A program made the translations under genes and the position numbers. 64,000 nucleotides of DNA from Strobilurus pachycystidiatus (Eukaryota; Basidiomycota; Agaricomycetes; Agaricales; Physalacriaceae). How positions within the stretch are numbered: position 1 is the stretch's first letter; the number at the start of each line of letters is the position of its first letter. Under the pieces are notes generated by a model. It was not told the DNA's origin, searched no databases, and was given only the letters and a program-made list of their open reading frames with translations. The stretch lies in contig JAHLMK010000005.1 of the NCBI GenBank assembly GCA_019915135.1, positions 1,984,001-2,048,000 of the forward strand. The letters are read 5' to 3'. Positions 23,001-33,700 of the stretch are shown in pieces.

Positions 23001-26000
23001 TGGCCGGTCACCCAGCCCCCGCCAAACATCTACAGCCCGAGTACCAGGAGCATGATCTACTCTGCCTCTGGGCTATGGTTTGCGAGGCCATACGACGCTA
23101 TCGACACATCGAGGACAATGATCTTCTTAACACAATCATGCCTACGACACGATTCGACCCCTTGCTCATGCACGCTATGCGCGCCACCAGCAAAACCACC
23201 ATTTCCCTTCCCGCAATCCAACTCGGACACCTGTGCATCCAACAGTTGGTCATGCCAAATGTCGACCAATACCAGTACAATGAACAAGGGACGGAGCGCG
23301 CTCTGGCCGGGACCATGCACTTATGGTTGGTCAATGAAGACACGCTTCCCGGCTATTCGGATAGACGGCAACACAATCCCACGTTCGAAAACGTATATCC
23401 CCAGGACAAATACAACCGGTATTGGGAGGAAATGCAGGGAGTGGACGAGGATGGAATGACGAAAGAAGAACACTGCGAATTCAAAGCTCTGGCAAACGCT
23501 GATGCCAACATGTACCTGGACCTCCAAAACCAGCATCTAGCCACGCAAGGACAACTTCCAGAACCGCCCCCAGTACCTCGGGTTCGAGGAGTGGATACGT
23601 CCGCAACCATCTTCGATGCACCCCGGCGGCAACCACAGAGCCCAGGCATACCCGTCATTCCACGACTGTACCCAGCATTCTCGAGCAGTTTCTTGGAAGC
23701 CATCCGAGAGGTTGCTCTTCAGACCGAACGACTCACCGATGCTCTGACGAGCGGATCCGAGGGCATAGATCCGGACGTGGCCCGCCGATACGATTTTGAC
23801 AGCGATTACACTTTCAAACTGCCGCACCAGATGTCTGGAACCACTCGCATCGAAATGGGAGCCATCGTAAACGGAGTGCTCGTCCAGGACAGCGAACCCT
23901 ACTTGGCGGATGTACATGGGTTCTATACCTTTATTCCAACCTCAGCCAAAGCCGCTGCCGATGACCCTACCGGTGCAAACATCGACGCGGACGACACACA
24001 CCCAGAACCGTTACCACATGATGAGGAAAAGCCTTCCGATGACGATCAAGAAACCACAACCGAACTAGCCAAAGCGATGGGTTCAAAAGACGTCAACCAC
24101 GAATCCAACGCACTTGTGCATACCGTCCTACTAGGAGCGAGCTACGGCGTCATTTCTGAAGTCCAAACGACAGCAGGAATTCCGTATCGCAGAGGAATGG
24201 CCGCCAATGTTGAGATCCATCTGGGAAATCCAATTAGCGAGCCAGGTGAATACTCGTCACATCCGTCGGAAAAAGGCCACATCATTTACACGTATTTCCC
24301 AGCAGTCGGATACGAACAGATTCCGATTAACACCGCTGAACGAATCATTCCGCGTTTGGACTTGTTACGACGAGAGGCATTGGGGCATCACATCCTGGCC
24401 GGAGTATCTCAGAGTGCCAAACGAAAACCCCCGTCTCCTATCGCCCAGCCAACTCCCAAACGCCTACACGCCGCACCATCAGTGAAAGAGGGAATAATGG
24501 ACATCGATCTCGAATACCCAAGCGAAGACTCAGAGATAGAGGAATGGGTGGACAACGCTATGGGTATGTGGTCAATAGTTCAAACCCTATCACATAGACT
24601 AAACAGCATATTAGAATACGAACATAAGTCGTCATTCTTGACCAGAAACACGACACCCAGCGATTCCAGCACGAGTCGGCGCTGCTCACCGACCTCATCC
24701 GACACATTCTCGATCTATTCCCAGGATCTAGATGTGTCGACATTCGAGGACGCCATCCAGAGCAGCATTGTGCTAGTCGACTCCGTACCATTCCCTCCAC
24801 TCGACAATCGCCGTTACGCTCTTCCTACAATGACTATCGAAAATGATGGGAACAATTACCGGGATTCGTTCACCATCCGCGTTCACACAATGGCGCCGCC
24901 CTCGTTCGATGACATACGCGACGAAGTAGTCAACACAGCAGGAGCACCACACCGGTTCCAGCATGGGGACGTTCTTCCTCGACAGAGAGAGGTTGTCATT
25001 TTCAGAAACGCCCAAGACAATCATCCACTCCAACACCACGGAAACGGCTTCCTGGATCCGGACATAGTCAATTGTTTCGTCTGGCACATCGAGAATGAAA
25101 AACCTATTGGGCTATCCTTCCGATTGTCGGCCGAACACACGTATACAGCTGCCTTACAGCTGGATGACTGGCCTATGGCCGACGACACCGTTACACAGCT
25201 CAATCGGAGACGCGTCATCAATGGGATTGAGGCAGCGATCAACCCCACAACGGAGAACTATAGCGGACGCACAATTGATGAAATCGAGGGGCTACATCAC
25301 GATAGTATCACTACGTACGCGGACCTACTGTTACGACCTGATCCCGCCGTGACAAGGACTCGCTCACGATGGCGCGCCTCTACGCTCCAACCGTGGCTTT
25401 CCTGCGGGCACAACACGCATATCTCCGGGACGCTTCCGTCCAGTCGCTTGGGAGGGATCGCGGAGGACCTCGACGGATGCTCCTCCGTATCGCCCAGAGA
25501 GTGAACACCCGGGAGACCCCGTCTCCTGGTGTCGCGCGCTTCATCGGACCCGGTCCGAGATGTGGCGCATTGAGATCCTTCGTTCGAGGAGTGGGGGGCG
25601 ATACCGGAGTCACCGAGGGAGGGCATGGGGGGAGCCCTTGCTCAGAGGGAGTCAGAGTATCCGGCAAGAGAATGCGGAAGGAAACTTGATAAGGACGAAG
25701 TCTGACTATCTACTACAAAGAGCGTCTGTATTTATACGTCGACCTCTTGATGAATAACTCCTCTTCTCGAAGGTTCCGTCGGGAGCGCTCCCGACGCGTC
25801 GGGAGCGATGTGCTGCGGTAGCGCATGGTACCTTTGATCGAGCAAGGAAGGCGCGCTAGATCGAGCACCGCTGATTGGACGATGGGCGGGATAAGGCGGG
25901 ATGAAGCGGGATAGGGCGGGCCGCCGCCCATGCCATGCGGGACTGATCAGAAGATAGCGATCATTGAGTCATTCCTCGACCCAATGGGGCGTCGCTCGTA

Positions 26001-29000
26001 CGGAGTGGCGGGAATCGAGGGAGGCGGCCGACGGATGTGACGTTGGTCCGGCTAGCGAGGCGCGGCGAGGCGCGTAGGGATCTGATCGCGTTCCATCGGC
26101 AACTCCCGTGATGGCGCGACCTGTTCTTCGGGATAAGTTCTCTCCTGTGTGGCGCACCCAATCTATAGTTCGTGCGCGATCTCGTGACAGGTCCACGACC
26201 GAGTCATGACAATATCCCCTCTTTAAGTTTCTCGTCCCGAGAAACGTAAGAGGAGCTTCCGTGGGCAGCGCCTTTTCGATTTTGGGAAAGGACCAAGTCC
26301 GAGTCGGACATTCAGTCGAGTCATCCCCAACGTGACGGGCGTCATACTCCTGGGGATTCTCTGGGGAATCCCCCGTCCAGTGCTGATTTTGGTGGAGACC
26401 GAAAGTTTAATGGACAAGGGCCCGCACGTTCGTTGGTTTCTCGATACGAGCCCAAGGCTGTGCGCTTCTTTTAGCTGTGACTTCTTTCGGGTACAATGCG
26501 GGTCCCTGGATTTGAGTGGGTTACAGGCGCGTTCGTCACATGGCCGTGCACGCCTCTTCACGCCGGGAGGCCTCTCCGCTCGGTATAGGACAGTCCGAAT
26601 AGAGTGGTGGCGTAGGCATCCCGTCGTACTCCAGCGATTTCCCGACGCCTGATTTCGTCAAGGCGCCTTATCAATGATCGCCGTTCCCTAGAGATCTGTT
26701 TGGAACGCCGCGCGCTCAGACCCCGATGTCGTTAACTTCTGCCGATGGCATTTTCTCATACTGGATCGTCCTTTTCGAGGACGGTAATTTCCTAATCCAG
26801 CGGAAGTTCTTAGCGCGCCTCCGTCGAATATATGTCGAGAATCCGGTTCGTCCCAACTGTCCAAAGCTTAAAGTTTTCTGATTCGGGAATCGTCCTGATT
26901 CTGGGGGATGGGAAGGTAATTCCCGGCAGGGCCTCCAGGAAGGGATTGGAGTACAAAAACTCTTTCTGCGTCCAATTCCTTCCTCATTCCTTTCCTGCCA
27001 TGTCGTCCGTGTCTTCGTTGTTGCGCTCGCCCACTCGCTCGCCCGCTCCTCCGCGGGTGTCTACCCCTCGTCGTTTGAGCACTCTCTTCGTGTCGGCCCC
27101 GCTGGTGGTCAACGGAATTCGTTTGCTGTCCCGGGACGGTTTCCTGGTTTGGGTACGAGGTGATATTGCTCGCCCTTCACCCGCGATCGTGGAGGCCTGG
27201 TCGCGCTGCGTCGGTTGCATAACCGAGGCCCTCCGAATGGCCTCGACATCGTCGAAAGAGATTACTGATCCCTTGGTATGGGCTTCACTAGTAAGCCTCT
27301 TTTCCTTTTGGCCCCGAGGTTGGTTTTAACGGAGTCGTTTTCCTAGTTCGTCCTGTTTCGCTCATCGATCGCACATTTGGGGAAGGTGTTCTTTCGTCCG
27401 CCCTTGTCGTGGTGGGCTTTGACGCGCCCGTCTCCTTCGGCTACCCTGCGGGCGTTCTCGACCTGTGCTTGGCTCCTGTTCGCCCCTCACGGTGTGATTT
27501 TCGTCTATCGCCTCGCGATACTTTACTAACCGGGATGTTTTCCTTGGACTTTTTAGTCAATGCCTTTCCTGGGTCGGCGCCGGACACGACGATGTACTGT
27601 GTCGACGCCTTCGACCTCATCCTTCGCTATCTTTGGGATCACCTCTCCATCCGTCGCCTCATCGCCATCCTTTGGGCGTCGGAGCGGGATCCGGCCATTG
27701 CCGCCTGTTTTCATGAGTTCATGACTGCGGAGGAGACCCCAGGATCGGCGACCCGTTGGAACATGACTTTTGAGGAGTGGTCCCGGTCGATGGACTCGGC
27801 GCAGGGTTGGTGAGGGATGTGGTTGCTTCGAGGGGATGTCATGGGGATTTTTTTTTGAATGCATAGGTACGGGCATGGACCCAATACGTCTTCAATAGTA
27901 GTTCTCGATCCGCGCCTCTTGTACTTTTTATAAATCTATGCACCTGTCTTGATGTCGTCGGGTGTTGGTCGAGCGAGGAGACAATTCTCCTAGTTCGAGG
28001 ACCTTTGGTGAGGCGTCGGAACTTGTCGCGTTCGCGCGTCGCGATCGACTGATTGCAACGCGGTTCGTGGGATCGGGCCCTCGGCCCTGATCGCCGAGTG
28101 GTTGGGTTACCGCTTCCGCTGGGTGGGAGCCCTCTATTTCTCTTCGCGTTTTCCAGTTCGACCTCCCCGAGGTTCTGAGGACCGTCTTTCGTTACGCGGG
28201 GCCCTGTCGAATTGCCTAATTATCTGAGTCCTGGGTTGTCCGTGCCGAATAAATGTTGTTTCCGAAAATGGGGGGGCGCGTTGCGCGAAACCCATCAGTC
28301 CTCTTTTTCGTCGAGGAAGAATACAACGTCGTCGACGTAGTGAATTTCGCGCCAGACGCTGTTGGAAGGGTTTCGAGCATTGCGTCTTTGTAAACGGGAA
28401 CGACGTTGGAGTTCCTTTGAGAGAGGATTATAACGAACCACTCCATTACTAGTCAATGGTGATTCGATTGAGTATATCGGTTCGATGTGAAGTTCTCTGA
28501 TGAACCCAGGGGACCGTATTCGTCGAAGGGGTTTCTCCAGGTAGCACTGGGAGAAATGGTGCAGGTGTCGTCGGGTTCGTCGTTGCGAGGCGGGGAGGTG
28601 TCCCCCGGATATCTGTGAGAATGTTGCCAGGGCAAGTGTATACCCTTTTACAAAGGAACGGAGGAGGGGCCAGTCCTCCACTGTTCGAGATATTTGGTGG
28701 ACCACGTCCATTATCCGTAGTACCCTTCGTGCTACTTCTAGGTGGGGTGGTGTCCCCTCCTCTTCGTCGCGTAAGATCGTCACCTGAGAGGAGACATATC
28801 GGAGTTGGGAGAATAACCGGATGTCGGTTTGGTCGAGTGGATCGAGGGAGGGAGCTTCGTGCGAGGTGGTGCTGAGTACCAGAGTAGTTGTTGTGAACGG
28901 GCCTTGAGTTATTGATATGGTGTTGTACGGGCAGTAGGGAGACTTCGTCCTATTGTTACGACCTGATCCCGCCGTGACAAGGACTCGCTCACGATGGCGC

Positions 29001-30530
29001 GCCTCTACGCTCCAACCGTGGCTTTCCTGCGGGCACAACACGCATATCTCCGGGACGCTTCCGTCCAGTCGCTTGGGAGGGATCGCGGAGGACCTCGACG
29101 GATGCTCCTCCGTATCGCCCAGAGAGTGAACACCCGGGAGACCCCGTCTCCTGGTGTCGCGCGCTTCATCGGACCCGGTCCGAGATGTGGCGCATTGAGA
29201 TCCTTCGTTCGAGGAGTGGGGGGCGATACCGGAGTCACCGAGGGAGGGCATGGGGGGAGCCCTTGCTCAGAGGGAGTCAGAGTATCCGGCAAGAGAATGC
29301 GGAAGGAAACTTGATAAGGACGAAGTCTGACTATCTACTACAAAGAGCGTCTGTATTTATACGTCGACCTCTTGATGAATAACTCCTCTTCTCGAAGGTT
29401 CCGTCGGGAGCGCTCCCGACGCGTCGGGAGCGATGTGCTGCGGTAGCGCATGGTACCTTTGATCGAGCAAGGAAGGCGCGCTAGATCGAGCACCGCTGAT
29501 TGGACGATGGGCGGGATAAGGCGGGATGAAGCGGGATAGGGCGGGCCGCCGCCCATGCCATGCGGGACTGATCAGAAGATAGCGATCATTGAGTCATTCC
29601 TCGACCCAATGGGGCGTCGCTCGTACGGAGTGGCGGGAATCGAGGGAGGCGGCCGACGGATGTGACGTTGGTCCGGCTAGCGAGGCGCGGCGAGGCGCGT
29701 AGGGATCTGATCGCGTTCCATCGGCAACTCCCGTGATGGCGCGACCTGTTCTTCGGGATAAGTTCTCTCCTGTGTGGCGCACCCAATCTATAGTTCGTGC
29801 GCGATCTCGTGACAGGTCCACGACCGAGTCATGACACCTACTCACCTATGGTCGTGGCAGCATGACGCTCGCCATTGAAGAACCGTACACACGACGCTGC
29901 AAGGACGTGCTGCTAGCCCGAGAATTTCCGGAACGAATGGAAACTCTACAAAACCCCGACACGGGAAACATCCACTACTTCCTCCGGGCCGAGTATTCTA
30001 CGTCGATGGAAATTCGTATCACACCATGGGCAAAGAAGTTAGCCGCACTTCGATATGGAAGATATTACCTGGTGCAAGGTATGAACCGTCTAGCGCAAGC
30101 CCTGCTTACGACAAAATGGCGAAATGTTGTAGACGGGTTCCCCTCATCTGACGATACGCACCATTACTTTCATTGGCATTGTGTTTTTTTTTGTCTCCTC
30201 GATGATAACACCATTCCTACAGCTCAAGGATTTCGTGCTCTCTGCCTTCACGGCGGTTATATACGGAATAACCGCATGGAGACGCGAGCGCCCCTCATTC
30301 CGCAGAATCCGTTGCTTACATGGCAAGAAGAGGAATTCTTACATCACGCGGCACTTACCCTTGAAGCAGGCGGGCACCACGAGCTCGCCAACACGCTCCG
30401 GACCATCCGCCTTCAGCGAATTCTGCTCCCGGACGAAGTTTACAGACTTTTGGAGCTCGGATATCTCGATACGCTCGATTCCTTCGACGACTTTGGCTAT
30501 AGGCGTGCTTTTATGGCTAGCAAGCTATAA
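17039..30530 (+). CDS. ORF1 of the giant element: Gag-protease plus ~1,900-aa extension (interrupted)
   Basis: ATG at 17039. The frame is open to 25328, where the nested LTR element (25329-29836 plus its 5-bp duplication) breaks it, and resumes in frame at 29842 to the stop at 30530: 2,993 codons in total. Residues ~90-270 are a Gag capsid-like helical region (FKGQPRDLKPFFKRLERLF). A CCHC zinc knuckle is at ~469-482 (CYGCDDPNHTIRDC). The aspartic protease has its catalytic motif at ~817 (DTGSQLNII) and the later family motif (FDLLLGRPW). After ~residue 1,060 comes a long region I do not recognise: a hydrophobic segment (MAFSIVLTAVGIIQRL), several acidic low-complexity stretches (EDYTDISSDEDG) and long globular-looking stretches. 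Base composition changes too: Gag-PR is A-rich, the extension is balanced or C-rich. In this allele the protein would end inside the nested element's LTR. Confidence 0.8.
25329..26211 (-). repeat. LTR copy of the nested element (3' LTR in element orientation)
   Basis: 883 bp, identical by eye to 28954-29836. Contains a perfect 20-bp palindrome at 25777-25796 (CGTCGGGAGC / GCTCCCGACG) and a GC-box-like run (GGCGGGATAAGGCGGGAT..) in the U3 part. It also supplies the false tail of the interrupted ORF1. Confidence 0.93.
26212..26999. other. Internal region of the nested element, unassigned
   Basis: Starts with the purine run of the 3' end (26212-26225, minus-strand sense). Short overlapping frames on both strands, none convincing; one + strand frame near 26735-26880 (..RRIYVENPVRPNCPKLKV) looks peptide-like but has no start. 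Confidence 0.4.
27000..27813 (+). CDS. Intron-containing gene carried antisense in the nested LTR element
   Basis: Exon 1 27000-27290, intron 27291-27346 (GTAAGC, TTTTAAC branch, TCCTAG), exon 2 27347-27491, intron 27492-27556 (branch CTAAC, TTTTTAG), exon 3 27557-27813: 693 nt, 230 aa, phases close. An in-frame ATG at 26832 would add 56 residues. The protein is rich in R, S and P at the start (SSLLRSPTRSPAPPRVSTPR) and ends with a helical part (CVDAFDLILRYLWDHLSIRR ... FEEWSRSMDSAQGW). No family recognised. Because it lies antisense to the element, its introns would not be removed from the element RNA, which would explain their survival through retrotransposition. Confidence 0.5.
28295..29251 (-). 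CDS. Sense ORF of the nested element, 318 aa, function unknown
   Basis: ATG at 29251, inside the 5' LTR and ~77 nt downstream of the predicted RNA start; the frame reads through the LTR edge and primer site and stops at 28295. The first ~100 residues are shared with the other LTR copy. The second half is helix-rich and basic (ARRVLRIMDVVHQISRTVEDW, QRRTRRHLHHF, ELQRRSRLQRRNARN) and ends acidic (FFLDEKED). It could be a Gag-like packaging protein, but there is no CCHC knuckle and I do not recognise a family. Confidence 0.45.
   Translation of the reverse strand: MPSLGDSGIAPHSSNEGSQCATSRTGSDEARDTRRRGLPGVHSLGDTEEHPSRSSAIPPKRLDGSVPEICVLCPQESHGWSVEARHRERVLVTAGSGRNNRTKSPYCPYNTISITQGPFTTTTLVLSTTSHEAPSLDPLDQTDIRLFSQLRYVSSQVTILRDEEEGTPPHLEVARRVLRIMDVVHQISRTVEDWPLLRSFVKGYTLALATFSQISGGHLPASQRRTRRHLHHFSQCYLEKPLRRIRSPGFIRELHIEPIYSIESPLTSNGVVRYNPLSKELQRRSRLQRRNARNPSNSVWREIHYVDDVVFFLDEKED
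28940..28951 (-). promoter_or_regulatory. Self-complementary primer-binding site of the nested element
   Basis: Two nt beyond the 5' LTR edge the minus strand reads AGGACGAAGTCT. The LTR itself, at 29328-29317 (minus strand), reads AGACTTCGTCCT, the exact reverse complement, ~30 nt downstream of the TATA box, where the RNA 5' end is expected. No TGG-type tRNA site is present. This is the layout of Tf1-type self-priming, in which the mRNA 5' end folds back and primes cDNA. Pairing is seen; use as primer is inferred. Confidence 0.65.
28954..29836 (-). repeat. LTR copy of the nested element (5' LTR in element orientation)
   Basis: 883 bp. On the minus strand a TATA box lies at 29362-29354 and the expected transcription start is near 29328, about 30 nt downstream. 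Confidence 0.93.
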
Positions 30531-30756
30531 AGTAAGTGCCGCCACCGTTCACTCAAATACAGGAAACTTATGCATATCCAGAATCGAGACAAACAACGTC
30601 ACTGACTCATACCGTTCAAATTCGATCCAATGTTCCCATCATATTTATGTATGCCGCCCTCGTCGCAACCCACACCCCACTCCACCATTTTGTCTGTACT
30701 CTGAACCGCCCTGCCCGTTGTTTTCAAGTCAACCCTATTCAATCACCACTTTACCT

Positions 30757-33700
30757 ATGTACTACCACAGCCCACCTCTATTACTCGTCGCTCGACTACT
30801 ACTTATCTGTACCACCATCTACGTATCTTCGTCACTACTACTCGCCTTCCTGACGTGCTTATTACTTGTACTCGTGGCCATCCGTAAATGCATCGCATTA
30901 TTGGAGAACTCAAACCCGAATGAACAAGATAAATTGAAGATCATGAAGGACTTCAATTTAGAAAGTACCCAGGGAGGATGGACCAACCTTGTCATACATT
31001 CAGATAGCAAGGAAGAACAGATACACTTGGATATGGAGACATACTATACGGACAACTACAAGTTTGATAAAGATGACATTCTAATTTGTTGTGCGGACAA
31101 TAATCCATACCCAGAAAACACGGAGAAGGTTTTTACCATGTACAAAAAGGTAGACCAAAAGGTCAAGCCGGTATCGGGAACATTTCCAGAAGAAGCTAGA
31201 GTCGTGCGAACTATACCAAGAGATCCTTTAGCAACGTTAAAACCTTTACCGTTCAAATCGCCAGAATTCATACCCACAGCACGACTCACTATGAAACGAA
31301 TGGACGATCTAGATGTCAATCAAGACAAATTCCTATGGCCAGAAGAAGAAAAGCTTTTCAAACACATCCTGCGGCTGCATGAAAAGACACTCCCGTACGA
31401 AGAACAGGACCGTGGTACATTGAGTCGAGAATATTTCTCTGACTATATAATGGCTACCGTACCACATATTCCTTGGGAATATAGAAACATTCCAATACCC
31501 CCTGGAATCAGGGACAAGGTAGTGGAATTGCTCAAAGGAAAAATAGCAGCCGGAGTATACGAACCAAGTCAATCGTCCTATCGATGTAGATGGTTTTGCG
31601 TACTAAAGAAAAACGGTACACTACGCATGATCCATGATCTACAACCACTCAACAAAGTATCCATACGAGATGCGGGACAACTACCCATCATAGATGACTT
31701 TGTAGAACCATTTGGGGGAAGTCAGTGCTTTACAGTATTTGATTTGTTCTGGGGATTCGACGCAAGACTCGTCCACCCTAAATCACGAGATTTGACAGCA
31801 TTCTATACTCCCTTGGGACTCCTACGACTCACAGCACTACCAATGGGATATACAAACTCACCAGCAGAATTCCAAAACTGTATGACCTTCGTCCTGCAAC
31901 CTGAAATTCCGGAAGCAGCCAATATATTTATAGACGACCTAGGAATCAAAGGACCTCGAACAGCATATCCTGATAAAAATGGACAACCAGAACGCCTTAA
32001 AGAAAATCCTGGAATTAGGCGCTTTATATGGGAACATGCTCAAGATGTTCATCGTGTCATGCATCGTGTAGAATGTGTCGGTGCTACATTTTCACCTAAA
32101 AAAGTTCAAATGTGTCGACCAAAAGCAGTAATAGTAGGACAAACATGCAGTGCGGAAGGCCGTACACCAGATCAAGAGCGAGTATCCAAAATCTTGAGAT
32201 GGCCAACACCCACCACTGTTACCGAAGTCAGGGGCTTTCTGGGACTATGTGGCACAGTAAGAATCTGGATAGAAAATTATTCACAATTAGCACGACCACT
32301 CACAGAACTGACACGAGCAACACAAGACTTTATCTGGACAGAAAAACGCAATCAAGCTTTTGAAACGCTAAAAGCCAAGGTAGCAGATACAACAGCGCTT
32401 CGTGCAATCGATTACAGATCCAAAGAACCTATAATCCTGTCAGTAGACACCAGCTATATTGCTGTAGGAATGATTCTTTCGCAAAAAGATGATCGAGGCA
32501 TAAGGCGACCAGCTCGATACGGATCATTACCCTTAAACTCAGTCGAATGCAGATATTCCCAACCAAAATTGGAACTATATGGGTTATATCGAGCATTGCG
32601 ACATTGGCGAATATACCTAATCGGAGCACCCTCGCTAACGGTAGAAATGGATGCCAAATACATAAAGGGAATGCTTAACGAACCAGATCTACAACCAACC
32701 GCAGTAATCAACAGGTGGATTCAAGGAATTTTAATGTTTGACTTCCAACTGGAACATGTACCAGCTACCAGATTCAAAGGGCCAGATGCACTATCCCGAC
32801 GAAGAGCAGCACCTGGAGAAGAACCTAATGAACTGCAACATGAGGATGACAAATGGTTGGACAACATAGCACTCATGACCTTGATTCCAAGCCTGGACCA
32901 ATTTCAAAGCAACGGACAACAACTAGAAAAAGTACTAGAAAACGCACAAGAGCCAGGCACAAACCAAACCTCTCCTCGACAAAATACAGCCGATCAAGAA
33001 TTACATGAAATCTACAACTATTTAAACAGTGACGAAAGCTCAAAACTGCAGCTGAGTCAGCAATTCTCAACTAATCAGCAAAGAAAACGATTTATCAAAC
33101 GAACACTACAATATTTTGTGCATAATAAACGCATGTTCAAAAGAACACGGCAAGGACATCCTCTTAAAGTCATATTTGACCCACAAGCTCGACCAACAAT
33201 CCTAGAATGGGCTCATGACAAACTAGGACACAGAGGAATCCACACAGTTATGGAACTGCTACGTCAACGTTTCTACTGGCCATACATGCATAAAGATGTG
33301 CACGACTTCATTGCATCATGCCATGAATGCCAAATCCGAAATCTTATTCAAGTACAAATACCACCTACTATATCACGATCCACCCACATCATGCAAAAAG
33401 TATTCCTGGACGTAATGTTCATGCCACCCAGCGGCGGATTCATAGCCATTGTGGCCATCAAAGACGATTTGACCGGAATCACTGAAGCACGAGCATTGCG
33501 ACAGGTCAAAGCAGAGGCCATTGCCAAATTCCTGGAAGAAGACGTATACTACAGATACGGTGTTATAGGAAAAGTCATAACCGACAATGGATCTGAAGTA
33601 CAAGGAGCCTTCCGACAACTAACTGCTCGACTTGGAATTCCCCACGTAACCATAACACCATATAACAAACACGCCAACGGACAAGTAGAACGCGGCCACT

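Larger units (their letters stand above)
25329..29836 (-). mobile_element. Nested 4,508-bp LTR retrotransposon, self-priming type, non-autonomous
   Basis: LTRs of 883 bp (25329-26211 and 28954-29836), identical by eye, starting TGTTACGACC and ending GAGTCATGACA; the target duplication CCTAC is at 25324-25328 and 29837-29841. Orientation is judged minus: a TATA box (TATAAATA, minus strand) in each LTR; a purine run AAAGAGGGGATAT (minus strand) directly before the LTR edge at 26211; and a self-complementary primer site next to the other LTR edge (separate entry). No protease, RT or integrase is encoded, so it must borrow enzymes. It carries one sense ORF (318 aa) and one antisense spliced gene (27000-27813). 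Confidence 0.85.

Noticed and set aside
25369..29314. Plus-strand 106-aa frame repeated at 25369 and 28994
   Set aside because: It lies inside both LTR copies, opposite to the element's transcription, and has no supporting features.
25329..29836. Segmental duplication of an 883-bp host sequence
   Set aside because: The copies start TG, end CA, bound an internal region and are flanked by a CCTAC target duplication, so they are LTRs.
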